A stretch of 64,000 nucleotides of DNA from Paraburkholderia caffeinilytica (GCF_003368325.1 NZ_CP031467.1:1984001-2048000); one strand, 5' to 3'; shown: positions 9,299 through 18,855, numbered from the stretch's first letter. Translations and numbers: made by a program. The notes: generated from the letters alone by a model not told the origin.

Positions 9299-9656
9299 GT
9301 AATTCCTAACTCAATCACTTGATAGGGGTAAATTGCGTGGCGGATACCGCTCACGCGCCGGCCCTCCGGTCGTTCCGATTCATGGCCAGTAACAGGCAAA
9401 CGCGGGAAAAATCCCGGCCAAACCACGAATGAAACGAGAGGCATAACGGCCACGGAGGCCGGAAAAGAGAGGTGGGGAGTTCACCGCGGAACGCGGACAG
9501 ACGTAATGCAAATGCCGCGTCTGCTGCCGTTTCGCCAACCTTTCATCAATGAAAAACATTGACGAAACAGGCAAAGATCTCAATTCACTCCCGATGATAT
9601 CAGGAAACTCCCCATCCTACCAGGGGTTTAGCGATCGCGCCAGGTCCCGTGCGCGA
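9299..9656. other. Intergenic region upstream of rpsU
   Basis: About 360 bp between rpsU and the 3' end of the aldo/keto reductase gene, both on the minus strand. It should contain the rpsU promoter and the reductase terminator. The few short frames show no protein features. I found no clear hairpin or RNA motif. Confidence 0.4.
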
Positions 9657-10598
9657 TCAGGCACTCGCCTCGTCCAGTTCGCGAATATCGGCGCCGGTCA
9701 GCATCAGATGGACAGCGGCGGCGAGGTTTCTGAGCTGGTCGACCGAGGTTGCACTGGCAATTGGGGCCGTTACACTCGGGCGGGCAATCAGCCATGCCAG
9801 CGCGATCGTGGCGGGCGTGCTGCCGTGCCGGGCGGCGACCCGATCGAGCGCATCCAGAATCCGCAGACCGCGTTCGTTCAGGTACTTCTCGACCCGGCTG
9901 CCGCGCGCCTTGTTGGCCAGATCAGCCTGCGAACGGTATTTTCCTGACAGAAAGCCGCTGGCAAGGCTCCAGTACACCACGACGCTGAGTTGATTGGCGA
10001 GCGCCACCGGCTCGGTGTCGCGCTCATACTCCGCGCGGTCGTACAGGTTGTACTCCGGCTGCAACAACTGGTACTCGGGCAGCCCGTGCTGGCGGGACAC
10101 GGCGAGCGCTTCCTCGACGCGCGCGCCACTGTAGTTCGACGCGCCGATCACCCGCACCTTGCCCGACTCGATCAGCCTCTGATACGCGCCGAGGGTTTCG
10201 GCCAAAGGCGTTTCGGTGTCGTCGTCGTGAGAAAAATAGACGTCGATGTAATCGGTCTGCAGGCGCCGCAGCGAATCCTCCACCGCCGCCCGAATGTTCG
10301 CCGCCGACAGGCCCTTGCGCTGCGGGTGCTTGGAAACCTTGGTGGCGAGCACGATCCTGTCGCGCTTGCCGCTCTGCCTGAACCACTTGCCGATGATGGT
10401 TTCCGATTCGCCACCCTCGTTACCGGGCGCCCACGCGGAATAGACGTCGGCGGTATCGATGAAGTTGAGCCCCGCATCGACAAATGCATCCAGGATCGAA
10501 AAGGAGGTCGCTTCATCGGCAGTCCAGCCAAATACATTGCCGCCGAACATAAGCGGCGCGACCTCTAATTCGGAACGTCCAATCCGGCGCTTTTGCAT
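9657..10598 (-). CDS. Aldo/keto reductase
   Basis: 313 residues from ATG 10598, which has AGGAGA seven bases upstream; an in-frame ATG at 10619 lacks a ribosome site. The TIM-barrel signature is intact: FIDTADVYSAW gives catalytic Asp and Tyr, VLATKVSKHP supplies Lys, and YIDVYFSHDDD carries His. The NADPH loop near GASNYSG and the C-terminal IASATSVDQLRNL phosphate-binding segment are present. It resembles the YghZ/Tas-like branch acting on small aldehydes; the substrate is unknown. It is divergent from fliC. Confidence 0.88.
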   Translation of the reverse strand: MQKRRIGRSELEVAPLMFGGNVFGWTADEATSFSILDAFVDAGLNFIDTADVYSAWAPGNEGGESETIIGKWFRQSGKRDRIVLATKVSKHPQRKGLSAANIRAAVEDSLRRLQTDYIDVYFSHDDDTETPLAETLGAYQRLIESGKVRVIGASNYSGARVEEALAVSRQHGLPEYQLLQPEYNLYDRAEYERDTEPVALANQLSVVVYWSLASGFLSGKYRSQADLANKARGSRVEKYLNERGLRILDALDRVAARHGSTPATIALAWLIARPSVTAPIASATSVDQLRNLAAAVHLMLTGADIRELDEASA

Positions 10599-10751
10599 GA
10601 TTTCTCCTGGGTTTGCCACAAGGAAAAAGGAGAATACGCCGTCTTTTCAATACCTGCAGTGGACCGCCCGAACAAGGCTGCAAGCGGCTCGCAGACAAGC
10701 GGCAGCCCAACCGGCCGGAAAAACAATTGGGTCGCTATTGCACAAAGTTCC

Positions 10752-10778
10752 TCAAGTTTTTTTTAGTCGCGCCGTCAA
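10752..10778 (+). promoter_or_regulatory. Sigma-28 (FliA) promoter of fliC
   Basis: TCAAGTTT at 10752-10759, an 11-base spacer, and GCCGTCAA at 10771-10778 match the flagellar sigma-28 consensus TAAAGTTT-N11-GCCGATAA at 13 of 16 positions. It lies 90 bp upstream of the fliC ATG. This places flagellin in the late, FlgM-gated class. Confidence 0.8.
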
Positions 10779-10867
10779 CCTTCACTGAGGCGGCCAGCAA
10801 TGAACGAGTGCTTTCCGCCGATGCCAACGTGGCGTATTGGGCTCAAGGCTTATTTAGGAGATTTTCC

Positions 10868-12016
10868 ATGCTCGGAATCAATAGCAACATCAACTCGCTG
10901 GTTGCACAGCAAAACCTTAATGGCTCGCAAAGCGCCCTTTCGCAAGCCATCACCCGCCTGTCGTCGGGCAAGCGCATCAACAGCGCGGCTGACGATGCAG
11001 CAGGTCTGGCAATCTCGACGCGTATGCAAACGCAGATCAACGGCCTGAACCAAGGCGTGTCGAATGCGAATGACGGCGTGTCGATGATCCAAACCGCATC
11101 GAGCGCACTGTCGTCGCTGACCTCCAGCCTGCAACGTATCCGTCAGCTGGCCGTGCAAGCATCGACCGGTTCGCTGTCGTCGAGCGACCAAGCAGCTCTG
11201 CAGAAGGAAGTCGCAGCGCAGATCTCGGAAGTGAACCGTATCGCGTCGCAAACGACGTACAACGGCACGAACATTCTGGACGGCTCGGCAGGTAACGTGA
11301 CGTTCCAGGTCGGCGCGAACGTTGGCCAGACCATCAGCCTGAACCTGAGCCAGTCGATGTCGGCTGCGCAAATCGGCGGCGGTCTGGTGCAAACGGGCGC
11401 AACGGTCGGCACGGTTGCTATCAGCACCGATTCGACCGGCACGTACACCAGCACGGGCGCGACGATCACGTCGGTCAACGTGCTGTCGGACGGCAAGGGC
11501 GGCTACACCTTCACCGACCAGAACAACCAGGCTATCTCGTCGGGCGCGGTTGCCAACATCTTCTCGGCTGGCGCGACGACGGGTACGGGCGTGGCAATCA
11601 CCAACCTGACGCTGAACACCACGCTGGCCACGGCGATGGGCGCAACCGCCTCGGGTGTTGCAACCGCAGCGGTCGCCCAGATCAACGCGATCAACAGCCC
11701 GCCGACGGTTTCGAACCTCGACATCAGCACGGTCACCGGCGCGAACGAAGCAATGGTCTCCATCGACAACGCACTGCAGACCGTCAACAACCTGCAGGCT
11801 TCGCTGGGTGCCGCGCAAAACCGCTTCACCGCGATCGCAACGGCGCAGCAAGCTGAGTCGACCGACCTGTCGTCGGCACAATCGCAAATCACGGACGCCA
11901 ACTTCGCACAAGAAACGGCGAACCTGAGCAAGGCGCAAGTGCTGCAACAAGCGGGTATCTCGGTGTTGGCGCAAGCTAACTCGAACCCGCAGCAAGTTCT
12001 GAAGCTCCTGCAATAA
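10868..12016 (+). CDS. fliC: Flagellin
   Basis: 382 residues. The conserved N-terminal D0/D1 region begins MLGINSNINSLVAQQNLNGS and contains LSSGKRINSAADDAAGLAIS. The C-terminal D0 ends SVLAQANSNPQQVLKLLQ. The middle is Ser/Thr/Gly-rich with few bulky residues, which suits O-glycosylation by the transferase encoded downstream. ATG 10868 follows AGGAG. A longer upstream frame is excluded because flagellins begin at this motif. Transcription is probably from the sigma-28 promoter at 10752. A stem-loop follows the stop codon. The product is exported by the flagellar type III apparatus and polymerises into the filament. Confidence 0.97.
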   Translation: MLGINSNINSLVAQQNLNGSQSALSQAITRLSSGKRINSAADDAAGLAISTRMQTQINGLNQGVSNANDGVSMIQTASSALSSLTSSLQRIRQLAVQASTGSLSSSDQAALQKEVAAQISEVNRIASQTTYNGTNILDGSAGNVTFQVGANVGQTISLNLSQSMSAAQIGGGLVQTGATVGTVAISTDSTGTYTSTGATITSVNVLSDGKGGYTFTDQNNQAISSGAVANIFSAGATTGTGVAITNLTLNTTLATAMGATASGVATAAVAQINAINSPPTVSNLDISTVTGANEAMVSIDNALQTVNNLQASLGAAQNRFTAIATAQQAESTDLSSAQSQITDANFAQETANLSKAQVLQQAGISVLAQANSNPQQVLKLLQ

Positions 12017-12032
12017 GAGCTGACGCAGTAAC

Positions 12033-12066
12033 GGTGATGCGCCGCGCGCGAGTGCGGCGCATCACC
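12033..12066 (+). terminator. Perfect 13-bp stem-loop downstream of fliC
   Basis: GGTGATGCGCCGC and GCGGCGCATCACC pair perfectly around an eight-base loop, 17 bp after the fliC stop. There is no U tract, so it may protect the abundant fliC message or attenuate read-through into fliD rather than act as a simple terminator. Confidence 0.65.
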
Positions 12067-12079
12067 GGGTTTCAAACAA

Positions 12080-12097
12080 CGGGAGGCATGCCTCCCG
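12080..12097. other. 18-bp perfect palindrome between fliC and fliD
   Basis: CGGGAGGCATGCCTCCCG is its own reverse complement. It lies 13 bp after the fliC hairpin and 76 bp before fliD. It could be a dimeric protein site or fold as a second hairpin; nothing further can be said. Confidence 0.5.
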
Positions 12098-12173
12098 CTG
12101 TGCATTCCGCTCACGAAGTGATGTAGCATCGCGCACCACCCAATACAGATTTCCAGACGCCCGGAGCCTCTGC

Positions 12174-13688
12174 ATGTCCTCGATCTCAACCACGTCTACT
12201 GCTGCGTCGACCGCCGCCGCCAACTCGGCGGTGCAGTCGGCCGCTCAATCGATCATCAGCGGTTCGACCGGCAATTCGTCGCTGGACGTGTCGACGCTCG
12301 TTACGGCACTCGTAAATGCGAAGACCGCAGGACAAACCTCGGCTCTGACGGCACAACAAACCACGGACAACACCACCCTGTCCGCATACGGCGCACTGAG
12401 TTCGGCGTTGAGCGCGCTGCAGTCGGGCATCACGAACCTCGCCAACGGCACGACGCTGTCGACTTTCTCGGCAACCGCGAGCGGCAGCGGCCTGACGGCG
12501 ACGGCAGGTGCGGGGGCCGTGGCCGGCAGCTATTCAGTCGCGGTAACGCAGATCGCCAGCTCGCAGGCATTGTCCTCCGCGGCCTTTGGCGCCACGACGC
12601 AACTGGGCACCGGCACGCTGACGGTTTCCCTCGGCGGCAAGTCGATGGACATCAGCGTCGACAGCACCAACAACACGCTCTCCGGCATCGCTTCCGCGAT
12701 CAACGCCAGCAGCAGCAACCCCGGCGTCACGGCGACCATCGTGACCGGCACGGACGGCGCCCACCTCGTGTTGCGCGCGGCGAACACGGGTGCTGCCAAC
12801 GTCATTAACGTCTCGACCAGCAACATCACCTCCGACACCGGCCTGTCGAGCCTCGGCGTAACCTCGACCGCCAGCACCACCGGCGGCCAGTCGTCGATCA
12901 CGTCGGCGAATTCGAGCAGCGCCTGGACGCAAAGCGCGGCCGCGCAGGACGCGGAATTCACGGTCGGCGGGATCGCGGCCAGCAGTTCGAGCAACTCCGT
13001 GACGAGCGCCATCGCCGGTGTCACGATGAACCTGACGTCGGCGTCCGCAGGCACCACGCAGACACTGAACATTGCAGCCGACACCTCGTCGCAGAGCACC
13101 GCGATCAACAACTTCGTCAGCCTTTACAACACCGTCGTCACGACGATGGCTACGCTCACGTCGTTCAGCGCCGGGGCGTCGTCACAAGGCCCGCTGCTGG
13201 GCGACTCGACACTGCAGACGATCAAGAACACGCTGGCCACGATCGTGGGCGGTTCGGTGGGCTCGGGCAGCACCGGCACCACGCTGGCATCGATCGGCAT
13301 CACGTTGAAGGACGATCCGGCGGACGGCACGATGGTGGTCGACAACACGAAGCTGAGCACCGCGCTGACCGCCGATCCGGCAACGGTTGCCTCGGTCTTC
13401 AACTCGACCAACGGCATCGCCGAACAGTTGAACAGCAGCATCACCACCTTCACGCAGACCGGCGGCATCATCGATACGCGCAACACCGCGCTGAACGCCG
13501 ACCTGAAGAGCATCACCACGCAGCAAACAGCGCTCGCCGACTACACCGCGCAATTGACGAGCCAGTATCAGGCGCAGTTCACCGCCCTGAACACGCTGAT
13601 GGCGACGATGAACAACAATTCGCAGTACCTGACCGCCCTGTTCGGCGGCACCAACAGCGCCGGCGCACTGGCGACCAACAAGGGCTAA
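12174..13688 (+). CDS. fliD: Flagellar hook-associated protein 2 (filament cap)
   Basis: 504 residues. The N-terminal FliD domain has LDVSTLVTALVNAKTAG and repeated heptads (YGALSSALSALQSGITNL). A Ser/Thr/Ala-rich central part follows. The C-terminal FliD domain holds INNFVSLYNTVVTTMATLTS, GPLLGDSTLQTIKNTL and a closing coiled coil TAQLTSQYQAQFTALNTLM. FliD forms the cap that guides flagellin folding at the filament tip. ATG 12174 follows GGAG. It lies between fliC and fliT; the fliS gene often found here is absent from the window. Confidence 0.95.
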   Translation: MSSISTTSTAASTAAANSAVQSAAQSIISGSTGNSSLDVSTLVTALVNAKTAGQTSALTAQQTTDNTTLSAYGALSSALSALQSGITNLANGTTLSTFSATASGSGLTATAGAGAVAGSYSVAVTQIASSQALSSAAFGATTQLGTGTLTVSLGGKSMDISVDSTNNTLSGIASAINASSSNPGVTATIVTGTDGAHLVLRAANTGAANVINVSTSNITSDTGLSSLGVTSTASTTGGQSSITSANSSSAWTQSAAAQDAEFTVGGIAASSSSNSVTSAIAGVTMNLTSASAGTTQTLNIAADTSSQSTAINNFVSLYNTVVTTMATLTSFSAGASSQGPLLGDSTLQTIKNTLATIVGGSVGSGSTGTTLASIGITLKDDPADGTMVVDNTKLSTALTADPATVASVFNSTNGIAEQLNSSITTFTQTGGIIDTRNTALNADLKSITTQQTALADYTAQLTSQYQAQFTALNTLMATMNNNSQYLTALFGGTNSAGALATNKG

Positions 13689-13691
13689 GCC

Positions 13692-14006
13692 ATGAACCCG
13701 ATCGAGATGAACCAGACGGAGTTGGTTGAACGCCTGCTGTCGATCACACGGGAAATCGAACAGGCGGCCTCGCTCGCCGACTGGCCGGAAGCGGCTCGCC
13801 TGACCGAAGCGCGCTCGCCGCTCCTGATGTCGCTGTCGGCGGATCAGGACCCGGCCGCGCTGCAGATGATCCGCCGGATCCAGGCCATCGACGAAGCACT
13901 GCTCGCCGATGCGAAAACCACCCAGGACGAACTGCACACCGAGTTCGAAGCCGCGATCGGGCGTACCAGGGCCGCCGGCCAGTATCAGCGGATCGCCCGG
14001 CTGTAA
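13692..14006 (+). CDS. fliT: Flagellar chaperone FliT
   Basis: 104 residues, all-helical, starting three bases after the fliD stop. It contains ELVERLLSITREIEQAASLA and ADWPEAARLTEARSPLLMSL, as in the betaproteobacterial FliT family. In enterics FliT is the export chaperone for FliD and also binds FlhDC to repress class II genes; the position next to fliD fits. The start at 13692 gives coupled translation with fliD. A strong terminator follows at 14.13 kb. Confidence 0.8.
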   Translation: MNPIEMNQTELVERLLSITREIEQAASLADWPEAARLTEARSPLLMSLSADQDPAALQMIRRIQAIDEALLADAKTTQDELHTEFEAAIGRTRAAGQYQRIARL

Positions 14007-14122
14007 GCGGGCTAAAGGTCCGGCGACCGAACCGGCCGAACCGCAGGATCGCGCCGCAACACTGAACTGCAGTACCAGACAATAAGAACTACGCGCCGAA
14101 GTGAGGGCGCGCTCGTTCCCTC

Positions 14123-14146
14123 AGCCCGCCTCGTGCGGGCTTTTTT
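14123..14146 (+). terminator. Rho-independent terminator after fliT
   Basis: GCCCGC and GCGGGC pair around a short CTCGT loop and run into six T residues. It separates fliD-fliT from the glycosylation operon, which starts 130 bp later. Confidence 0.85.
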
Positions 14147-14274
14147 CTTGTCTTCCGGATTGCCGCGGCCCGCTCCATACGGCAAACAGGCGGCTTTTTC
14201 ACCGTCATCTCCTCGCATCGGAAAGCCTCGCCTGGTCGCACAATTTCCTTCATAGACCATTCTGCGCTGACACC

Positions 14275-16659
14275 ATGACTCTCCTGTACGAGCAGCCGAC
14301 TGCTGAACCCTTGACGCCCGAACAACAGCTCGAGCACGACATCGCGCTCGTTCTGGAAACGGCGCTGGAGCAGCATCACAAGGGCGAATTCGACGACGCC
14401 GAAGCGCTGTACCGGGCGATTCTCGATGCGCGGCCGAACCACGCCGACGTGCTTTACAACCTCGCCGTGCTGCAGGTTCAGGTCGGCCGCCCAGCAGACG
14501 GGGTGCCACTTTTCGAGCAGAGCCTGGGGCTCCAGCCGCAAAACGGCCAATATTGGACCGGCTACATCAACGCCTTGATCGACGCCGGCGAAACCGCCGC
14601 GGCGTGGCTTGCGCTCGAGATGGGCCAGAAGCAGGGGCTGAAAGGCCCGGCCGTGGACGGCCTGATCGTGCGGATGGCAAATCCCGACCATGTCATTCAA
14701 ACTTTCCCGGTCGTGCCCCAACAGGCTGCGGCAGAAGCGACCTCGCCTTCAGCCGAAACGAGCGCGCCGCCCGCGGCGGAAAACGTCCGGACGACGACGA
14801 TTGCATCGGGCCGGCGGGTCAGCCAGCCGGAAACCCTCCGTTACACCACGCTCTATAACAAAGGCAATATCGCCGAGGCGCTCAAGCTCGCCCGGTCCCT
14901 CACCCAACGTTTCCCCGCCGATGGCAACACCTGGCGCTGGCTGGGCATCGCCCTGCACCGCCTCGGCCGCTATGACGATGCCATCGCCCCGCTGCGCAGA
15001 GCTTCGGAACTCATTCCCGAGGAACTCGAAGGCCGCACCGTGCTGGCGGACACGCTGCGCCTGAAAGGGTTGCAGGCGGAAGCCGAACGGGAGTGCCGCG
15101 CAATTCTCGCGATCAGCCCGGATTACGCCGAGGCGCAGCGCATCTTCGGCATGACGCTGGTTCATCAGGGTCGAGTGCCTGAAGGTCTGGCGGCCGCGCG
15201 GCGCGCCATCGAACTTGCGCCCGGCAACTCCGCCATGCACAGCACGCTCGGGGTTCTGCTGCTCGACGTCGGTTTCGTGGCCGACGCGGAGCAGGCTTTC
15301 CGCGCCGCACTGGAAAAGGATCCCAAAGACCCCATCGCGGCCAACAACTTTCTGTTCACGCTGTCGCACAACCCCGAGGTCGACCCCGATACGCTGTTCG
15401 CCGAGCACACCCGTTTCGCGCGCCGCCATGAGGATCCGGTGCGCGCGCAATGGCCGCGTCACGTGAACAAACGTTCGCCCGAGCGCAAGCTGAAGATCGG
15501 CCTCGTTTCCGGCGACCTGTTTCGCCACGCGGTTGCGTCATACCTCCTGCCGATCATGGAGCATCTGGCCAAAGATCCGACGCTGTCCCTGCATGTGTAC
15601 AACAACCACATTGCCGAAGACAGCTACACGCAGATGCTGCGCAACTGCGCGGACGAATGGCAACAGATCACCGGTATGCCGGACGCCCAACTGGCCAACA
15701 AGATCCGCGACGAGCGCATCGATATCCTGTTCGACCTGTCCGGCCATACCGGCCGCAACCGTCTGCTGACGTTCGCGCGTAAGCCCGCGCCGATTCAGGT
15801 TACCTGGATGGGTTACCCGGGCACCACGGGCCTGAGCGCCATGGACTACTACCTGGTCGACAAGCACGGCGTGCCGTTCGGGCCGGCCGAGCAGATGTTC
15901 ACCGAAAAGGTTGTCCACCTGCCGTCGAGCGCGACCTTCCTGCCCGAGAAAAGCGCGCCGCCGGTCAATATTCTGCCGGCCATGCATAACGGCTACGTCA
16001 CATTCGGCAGCTTCAACCGCCTGAATAAACTGCGCCCCGACGTGATCGCCCTGTGGGCCGAACTGCTGCGCGCACTACCGACCGCCAGAATGTTGCTGGG
16101 CGCGATTGCGACCAGCGAAGACGAACAGTTGCTGACCGACTGGTTCGCCAGCGAAGGCATCGAGCGCGAGCGTCTGATGTTCCGGCGCCGTTCGAGCATT
16201 CCGGTCTATCTGCAACAGCACTTCCACGTCGACATCTGTCTCGACACCTTTCCGTACACCGGCTCGACCACGGTGCTGAACTCCTTGTGGATGGGGGTGC
16301 CGACGCTGACGATCGCCGGCAATACGCTCGCGAGCCGGGCCGGCACCACCTGGATGTCGCATGTCGGACTGGACGATTTCGTCGTGGAGAAAAAAGAAGC
16401 GTTCGTCGCACGAGGCGTGGCATTGGCCTCGGACATTCCCGCGCTCGCGGCCATCAGATCGGGCTTGCGCGAACGCTGTGCCGCTTCGGCGGCGTTCCGC
16501 CCCGAAGTCGTAGCCGCAGGGGTATCCCGCGCGCTGCGGATCATGTGGCGACGCTGGTGCGCGGGCGAGCCGGCTGCCGCATTCGAAGTGTCGATGGAAG
16601 ACGTGGCTGGCGCCGCGATTGAAACGCCCATCGAGTCCGACACAGGGGAAGCCAAGTGA
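14275..16659 (+). CDS. TPR/OGT-like (GT41, SPINDLY-type) glycosyltransferase, probable flagellin O-transferase
   Basis: 794 residues. Residues about 20-380 are tetratricopeptide repeats (for example FDDAEALYRAILDARPNHAD, GRYDDAIAPLRRASELIPEE). The C-terminal half is an O-GlcNAc-transferase-like catalytic domain: KIGLVSGDLFRHAVASYLL, then FGSFNRLNKLRPDVIALWAE, and the donor-binding block DTFPYTGSTTVLNSLWMG followed by VPTLTIAGNTLASRAG. Such enzymes put one sugar on Ser/Thr of a protein held by the TPRs. Being first in an operon right after fliC-fliD-fliT, flagellin is the likely substrate; this is inference from position. ATG 14275 starts the alignable region. The stop overlaps the next start. 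Confidence 0.88.
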   Translation: MTLLYEQPTAEPLTPEQQLEHDIALVLETALEQHHKGEFDDAEALYRAILDARPNHADVLYNLAVLQVQVGRPADGVPLFEQSLGLQPQNGQYWTGYINALIDAGETAAAWLALEMGQKQGLKGPAVDGLIVRMANPDHVIQTFPVVPQQAAAEATSPSAETSAPPAAENVRTTTIASGRRVSQPETLRYTTLYNKGNIAEALKLARSLTQRFPADGNTWRWLGIALHRLGRYDDAIAPLRRASELIPEELEGRTVLADTLRLKGLQAEAERECRAILAISPDYAEAQRIFGMTLVHQGRVPEGLAAARRAIELAPGNSAMHSTLGVLLLDVGFVADAEQAFRAALEKDPKDPIAANNFLFTLSHNPEVDPDTLFAEHTRFARRHEDPVRAQWPRHVNKRSPERKLKIGLVSGDLFRHAVASYLLPIMEHLAKDPTLSLHVYNNHIAEDSYTQMLRNCADEWQQITGMPDAQLANKIRDERIDILFDLSGHTGRNRLLTFARKPAPIQVTWMGYPGTTGLSAMDYYLVDKHGVPFGPAEQMFTEKVVHLPSSATFLPEKSAPPVNILPAMHNGYVTFGSFNRLNKLRPDVIALWAELLRALPTARMLLGAIATSEDEQLLTDWFASEGIERERLMFRRRSSIPVYLQQHFHVDICLDTFPYTGSTTVLNSLWMGVPTLTIAGNTLASRAGTTWMSHVGLDDFVVEKKEAFVARGVALASDIPALAAIRSGLRERCAASAAFRPEVVAAGVSRALRIMWRRWCAGEPAAAFEVSMEDVAGAAIETPIESDTGEAK

Positions 16660-17801
16660 ACGCAGCCTTGCCGTTTCGCGCTATCGAGCCGCAGATCGAC
16701 GAACGCATTTACGTCACGCAGCCGCATCTGGCACCGCTCGAAGAGTTCATCCCCTATCTCCAGCAGATCTGGGACAGCAAGGTGCTGACCAACGGCGGCC
16801 CGTTTCACCAACAGTTCGAAGAAGCGCTGTGCAAGTATCTCGGCGTGCGGCACCTCGCGCTCTTCACCAACGGCACGCTGGCGCTGCTCACCGCGCTACA
16901 GGCTCTGCGCGTGACCGGCGAAGTGATCACGACGCCCTATTCGTTCGTCGCGACCGCGCACTCGCTGGTGTGGAACGGCATCAAGCCGGTGTTCGTGGAC
17001 GTCGACCCGAATACGCTCAATCTCGACCCGGCGAAGATCGAAGCGGCGATTACCCCGCAAACCACGGCGATCATGCCGGTTCATTGCTACGGCAAACCGT
17101 GCGATGTCGACGCGATCGAGAAAATCGCCGACAACTACAACCTCAAAGTGATCTACGACGCCGCGCATGCGTTCGGCGTGCAGACCGATGCCGGCAGCGT
17201 GCTCGAACACGGCGACCTGGCCGTGTTGAGCTTTCACGCCACCAAGGTGTTCAACACCTTCGAAGGCGGCGCGATCATCTGCCAGGACGCCAAGACCAAG
17301 CAGCGTATCGATCATCTGAAGAACTTCGGTTTCGTGGATGAAGTCACCGTGGTCGCGTCCGGCATCAACGGCAAGATGAGCGAAATCAACGCCGCGTTCG
17401 GACTGCTGCAGCTTCAATATATCGACGATGCTCTCGCTCGCCGCGCGCAGATCGACGCGATCTATCGCGAACGCCTGCGCGACATTCGTGGTATTCGCTG
17501 CCTGCCGAAAGCGGGCGAAAAGGTCGCGAATCACTCGTACTTCCCGATCCTCGTCGGCCCCGAATTCCCGATCAGCCGCGACGCGCTCTACCAGAAGTTC
17601 CGCGACCACAACATCTACGCGCGCCGCTATTTCTACCCGCTCATTTCGGATTTCCCGATCTATCGCGGCCTGCCGTCCGCGAGTCGCGACAATCTGCCGG
17701 TTGCGCACGCCGCCGCGCAACAGGTGCTGTGCCTGCCGATTTTCCCGGCACTGACGGACGGCATGCTCGAGCGCATCATCGGACTCATCGCGGATTGCTG
17801 A
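16656..17801 (+). CDS. DegT/DnrJ/EryC1/StrS sugar aminotransferase (VioA-like)
   Basis: 381 residues, beginning at GTG 16656 inside the stop of the transferase gene, with AGGGGAAG upstream. The PLP lysine is K197 in LSFHATKVFNTFEGGA, and the cofactor-binding Asp/Ala/His run is YDAAHAFGV. The family transaminates keto-sugars bound to a nucleotide. The neighbouring acylation genes suggest it makes dTDP-4-amino-4,6-dideoxyglucose or a close relative from the 4-keto sugar supplied by RmlA/RmlB, which are not in the window. The assignment of the exact sugar is inference. Confidence 0.87.
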   Translation: MNAALPFRAIEPQIDERIYVTQPHLAPLEEFIPYLQQIWDSKVLTNGGPFHQQFEEALCKYLGVRHLALFTNGTLALLTALQALRVTGEVITTPYSFVATAHSLVWNGIKPVFVDVDPNTLNLDPAKIEAAITPQTTAIMPVHCYGKPCDVDAIEKIADNYNLKVIYDAAHAFGVQTDAGSVLEHGDLAVLSFHATKVFNTFEGGAIICQDAKTKQRIDHLKNFGFVDEVTVVASGINGKMSEINAAFGLLQLQYIDDALARRAQIDAIYRERLRDIRGIRCLPKAGEKVANHSYFPILVGPEFPISRDALYQKFRDHNIYARRYFYPLISDFPIYRGLPSASRDNLPVAHAAAQQVLCLPIFPALTDGMLERIIGLIADC

Positions 17802-17803
17802 TC

Positions 17804-18844
17804 ATGACGGCCCCTGTTCGATCCGACCGGCTGCACGCACGCATTCTCGATATCGCCGGGTTCCTGCCGGACCAGGTGCTGACGAACGAGGAGCTCGCAG
17901 CGCTCTATCCGGAGTGGCCGGCCGACAAGATTCTGGCCAAGACCGGCATCGAACGACGCCATATTGCGGCAACCGGGCAAACAGCGGCGGATCTCGCTTA
18001 CGAAGCGGCCCGCAACCTTTTCGCGCAAGGCGCCGTGAGCGCGCAGGAGGTCGATTTCGTCATCCTGTGCACGCAGGCGCCCGACTACGTGCTGCCGACT
18101 TCGGCCTGCCTCCTGCAGGACCGCCTGGGCATTGCGACTCACGCCGGCGCACTCGACGTGAACCTCGGCTGCTCCGGCTACGTGTACGGCCTCTCGCTTG
18201 CACAGGGTCTGGTCGAAACCGGCGCCGCGCGCTGCGTGCTGCTGCTGACCGCCGACACGTACTCGAAATACGTGCACCCGCTCGACAAGAGCGTTCGCAC
18301 CTTGTTCGGCGACGGCGCAACCGCGACCGCGATCACCGCTTCAAGCGATGGCAGCGCCTCGATCGGCCCCTTCGTGTTCGGCACGGATGGCCGCGGCGCG
18401 CAGAACCTGATCGTCAAGGCGGGGCTGTTTCGCGAGCCGAAGAGCGCGGCAAGCGCGCTCGAAAAAGAGGACGCGTCGGGCAACGTGCGCACCGACGAAC
18501 ATCTGTACATGAACGGCGCCGAAGTCATGGCGTTCTCGCTCGCCGAAGTGCCGAAAGCCGCGACGTCGCTGCTGGAAAAGGCCGGCATGGACCGCGAGGA
18601 AATCGACTTCTTCGTGCTGCACCAGGCGAACCGTTTCATGCTCGAAGCGCTGCGCAAGAAGATGAAAGTACCGGAAGCGAAGTTTCCGATCCTGATGGCG
18701 CAATGCGGCAACACCGTCTCCTCGACGGTCCCGCTCGCCTTGAAGCAGATGAAGGACGACGGCCTGCTCATGCACGGCAGTCGATTGATGTTGTTGGGCT
18801 TTGGCGTCGGCTACTCATGGGCCGGCTGCATCGTGAATTACTAG
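17804..18844 (+). CDS. 3-oxoacyl-ACP synthase III (KAS III) family protein, first copy
   Basis: 346 residues, starting two bases after the aminotransferase stop. Thiolase-fold triad: Cys123 in DVNLGCSGYVYGL, His in FFVLHQANRFML, and Asn in QCGNTVSSTVPL. All are intact, so it should be catalytic. KAS III enzymes start fatty or polyketide chains by condensing acyl-CoA with malonyl-ACP, and some relatives act as acyltransferases. It is next to its own small ACP and to a second KAS III. The pair probably builds a short acyl group such as 3-oxobutyryl for the amino sugar. This is not core FabH, which would lie in a fab cluster. Confidence 0.87.
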   Translation: MTAPVRSDRLHARILDIAGFLPDQVLTNEELAALYPEWPADKILAKTGIERRHIAATGQTAADLAYEAARNLFAQGAVSAQEVDFVILCTQAPDYVLPTSACLLQDRLGIATHAGALDVNLGCSGYVYGLSLAQGLVETGAARCVLLLTADTYSKYVHPLDKSVRTLFGDGATATAITASSDGSASIGPFVFGTDGRGAQNLIVKAGLFREPKSAASALEKEDASGNVRTDEHLYMNGAEVMAFSLAEVPKAATSLLEKAGMDREEIDFFVLHQANRFMLEALRKKMKVPEAKFPILMAQCGNTVSSTVPLALKQMKDDGLLMHGSRLMLLGFGVGYSWAGCIVNY

Positions 18845-18855
18845 CAGGAGTGAAC

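Noticed and set aside
12080..12097. Rho-independent terminator at the 18-bp palindrome
   Set aside because: There is no U tract after it, and a perfect palindrome leaves no loop.
13692..14006. fliS instead of fliT
   Set aside because: The sequence lacks the FliS N-terminal pattern and matches the betaproteobacterial FliT group; fliS is probably elsewhere in the genome.
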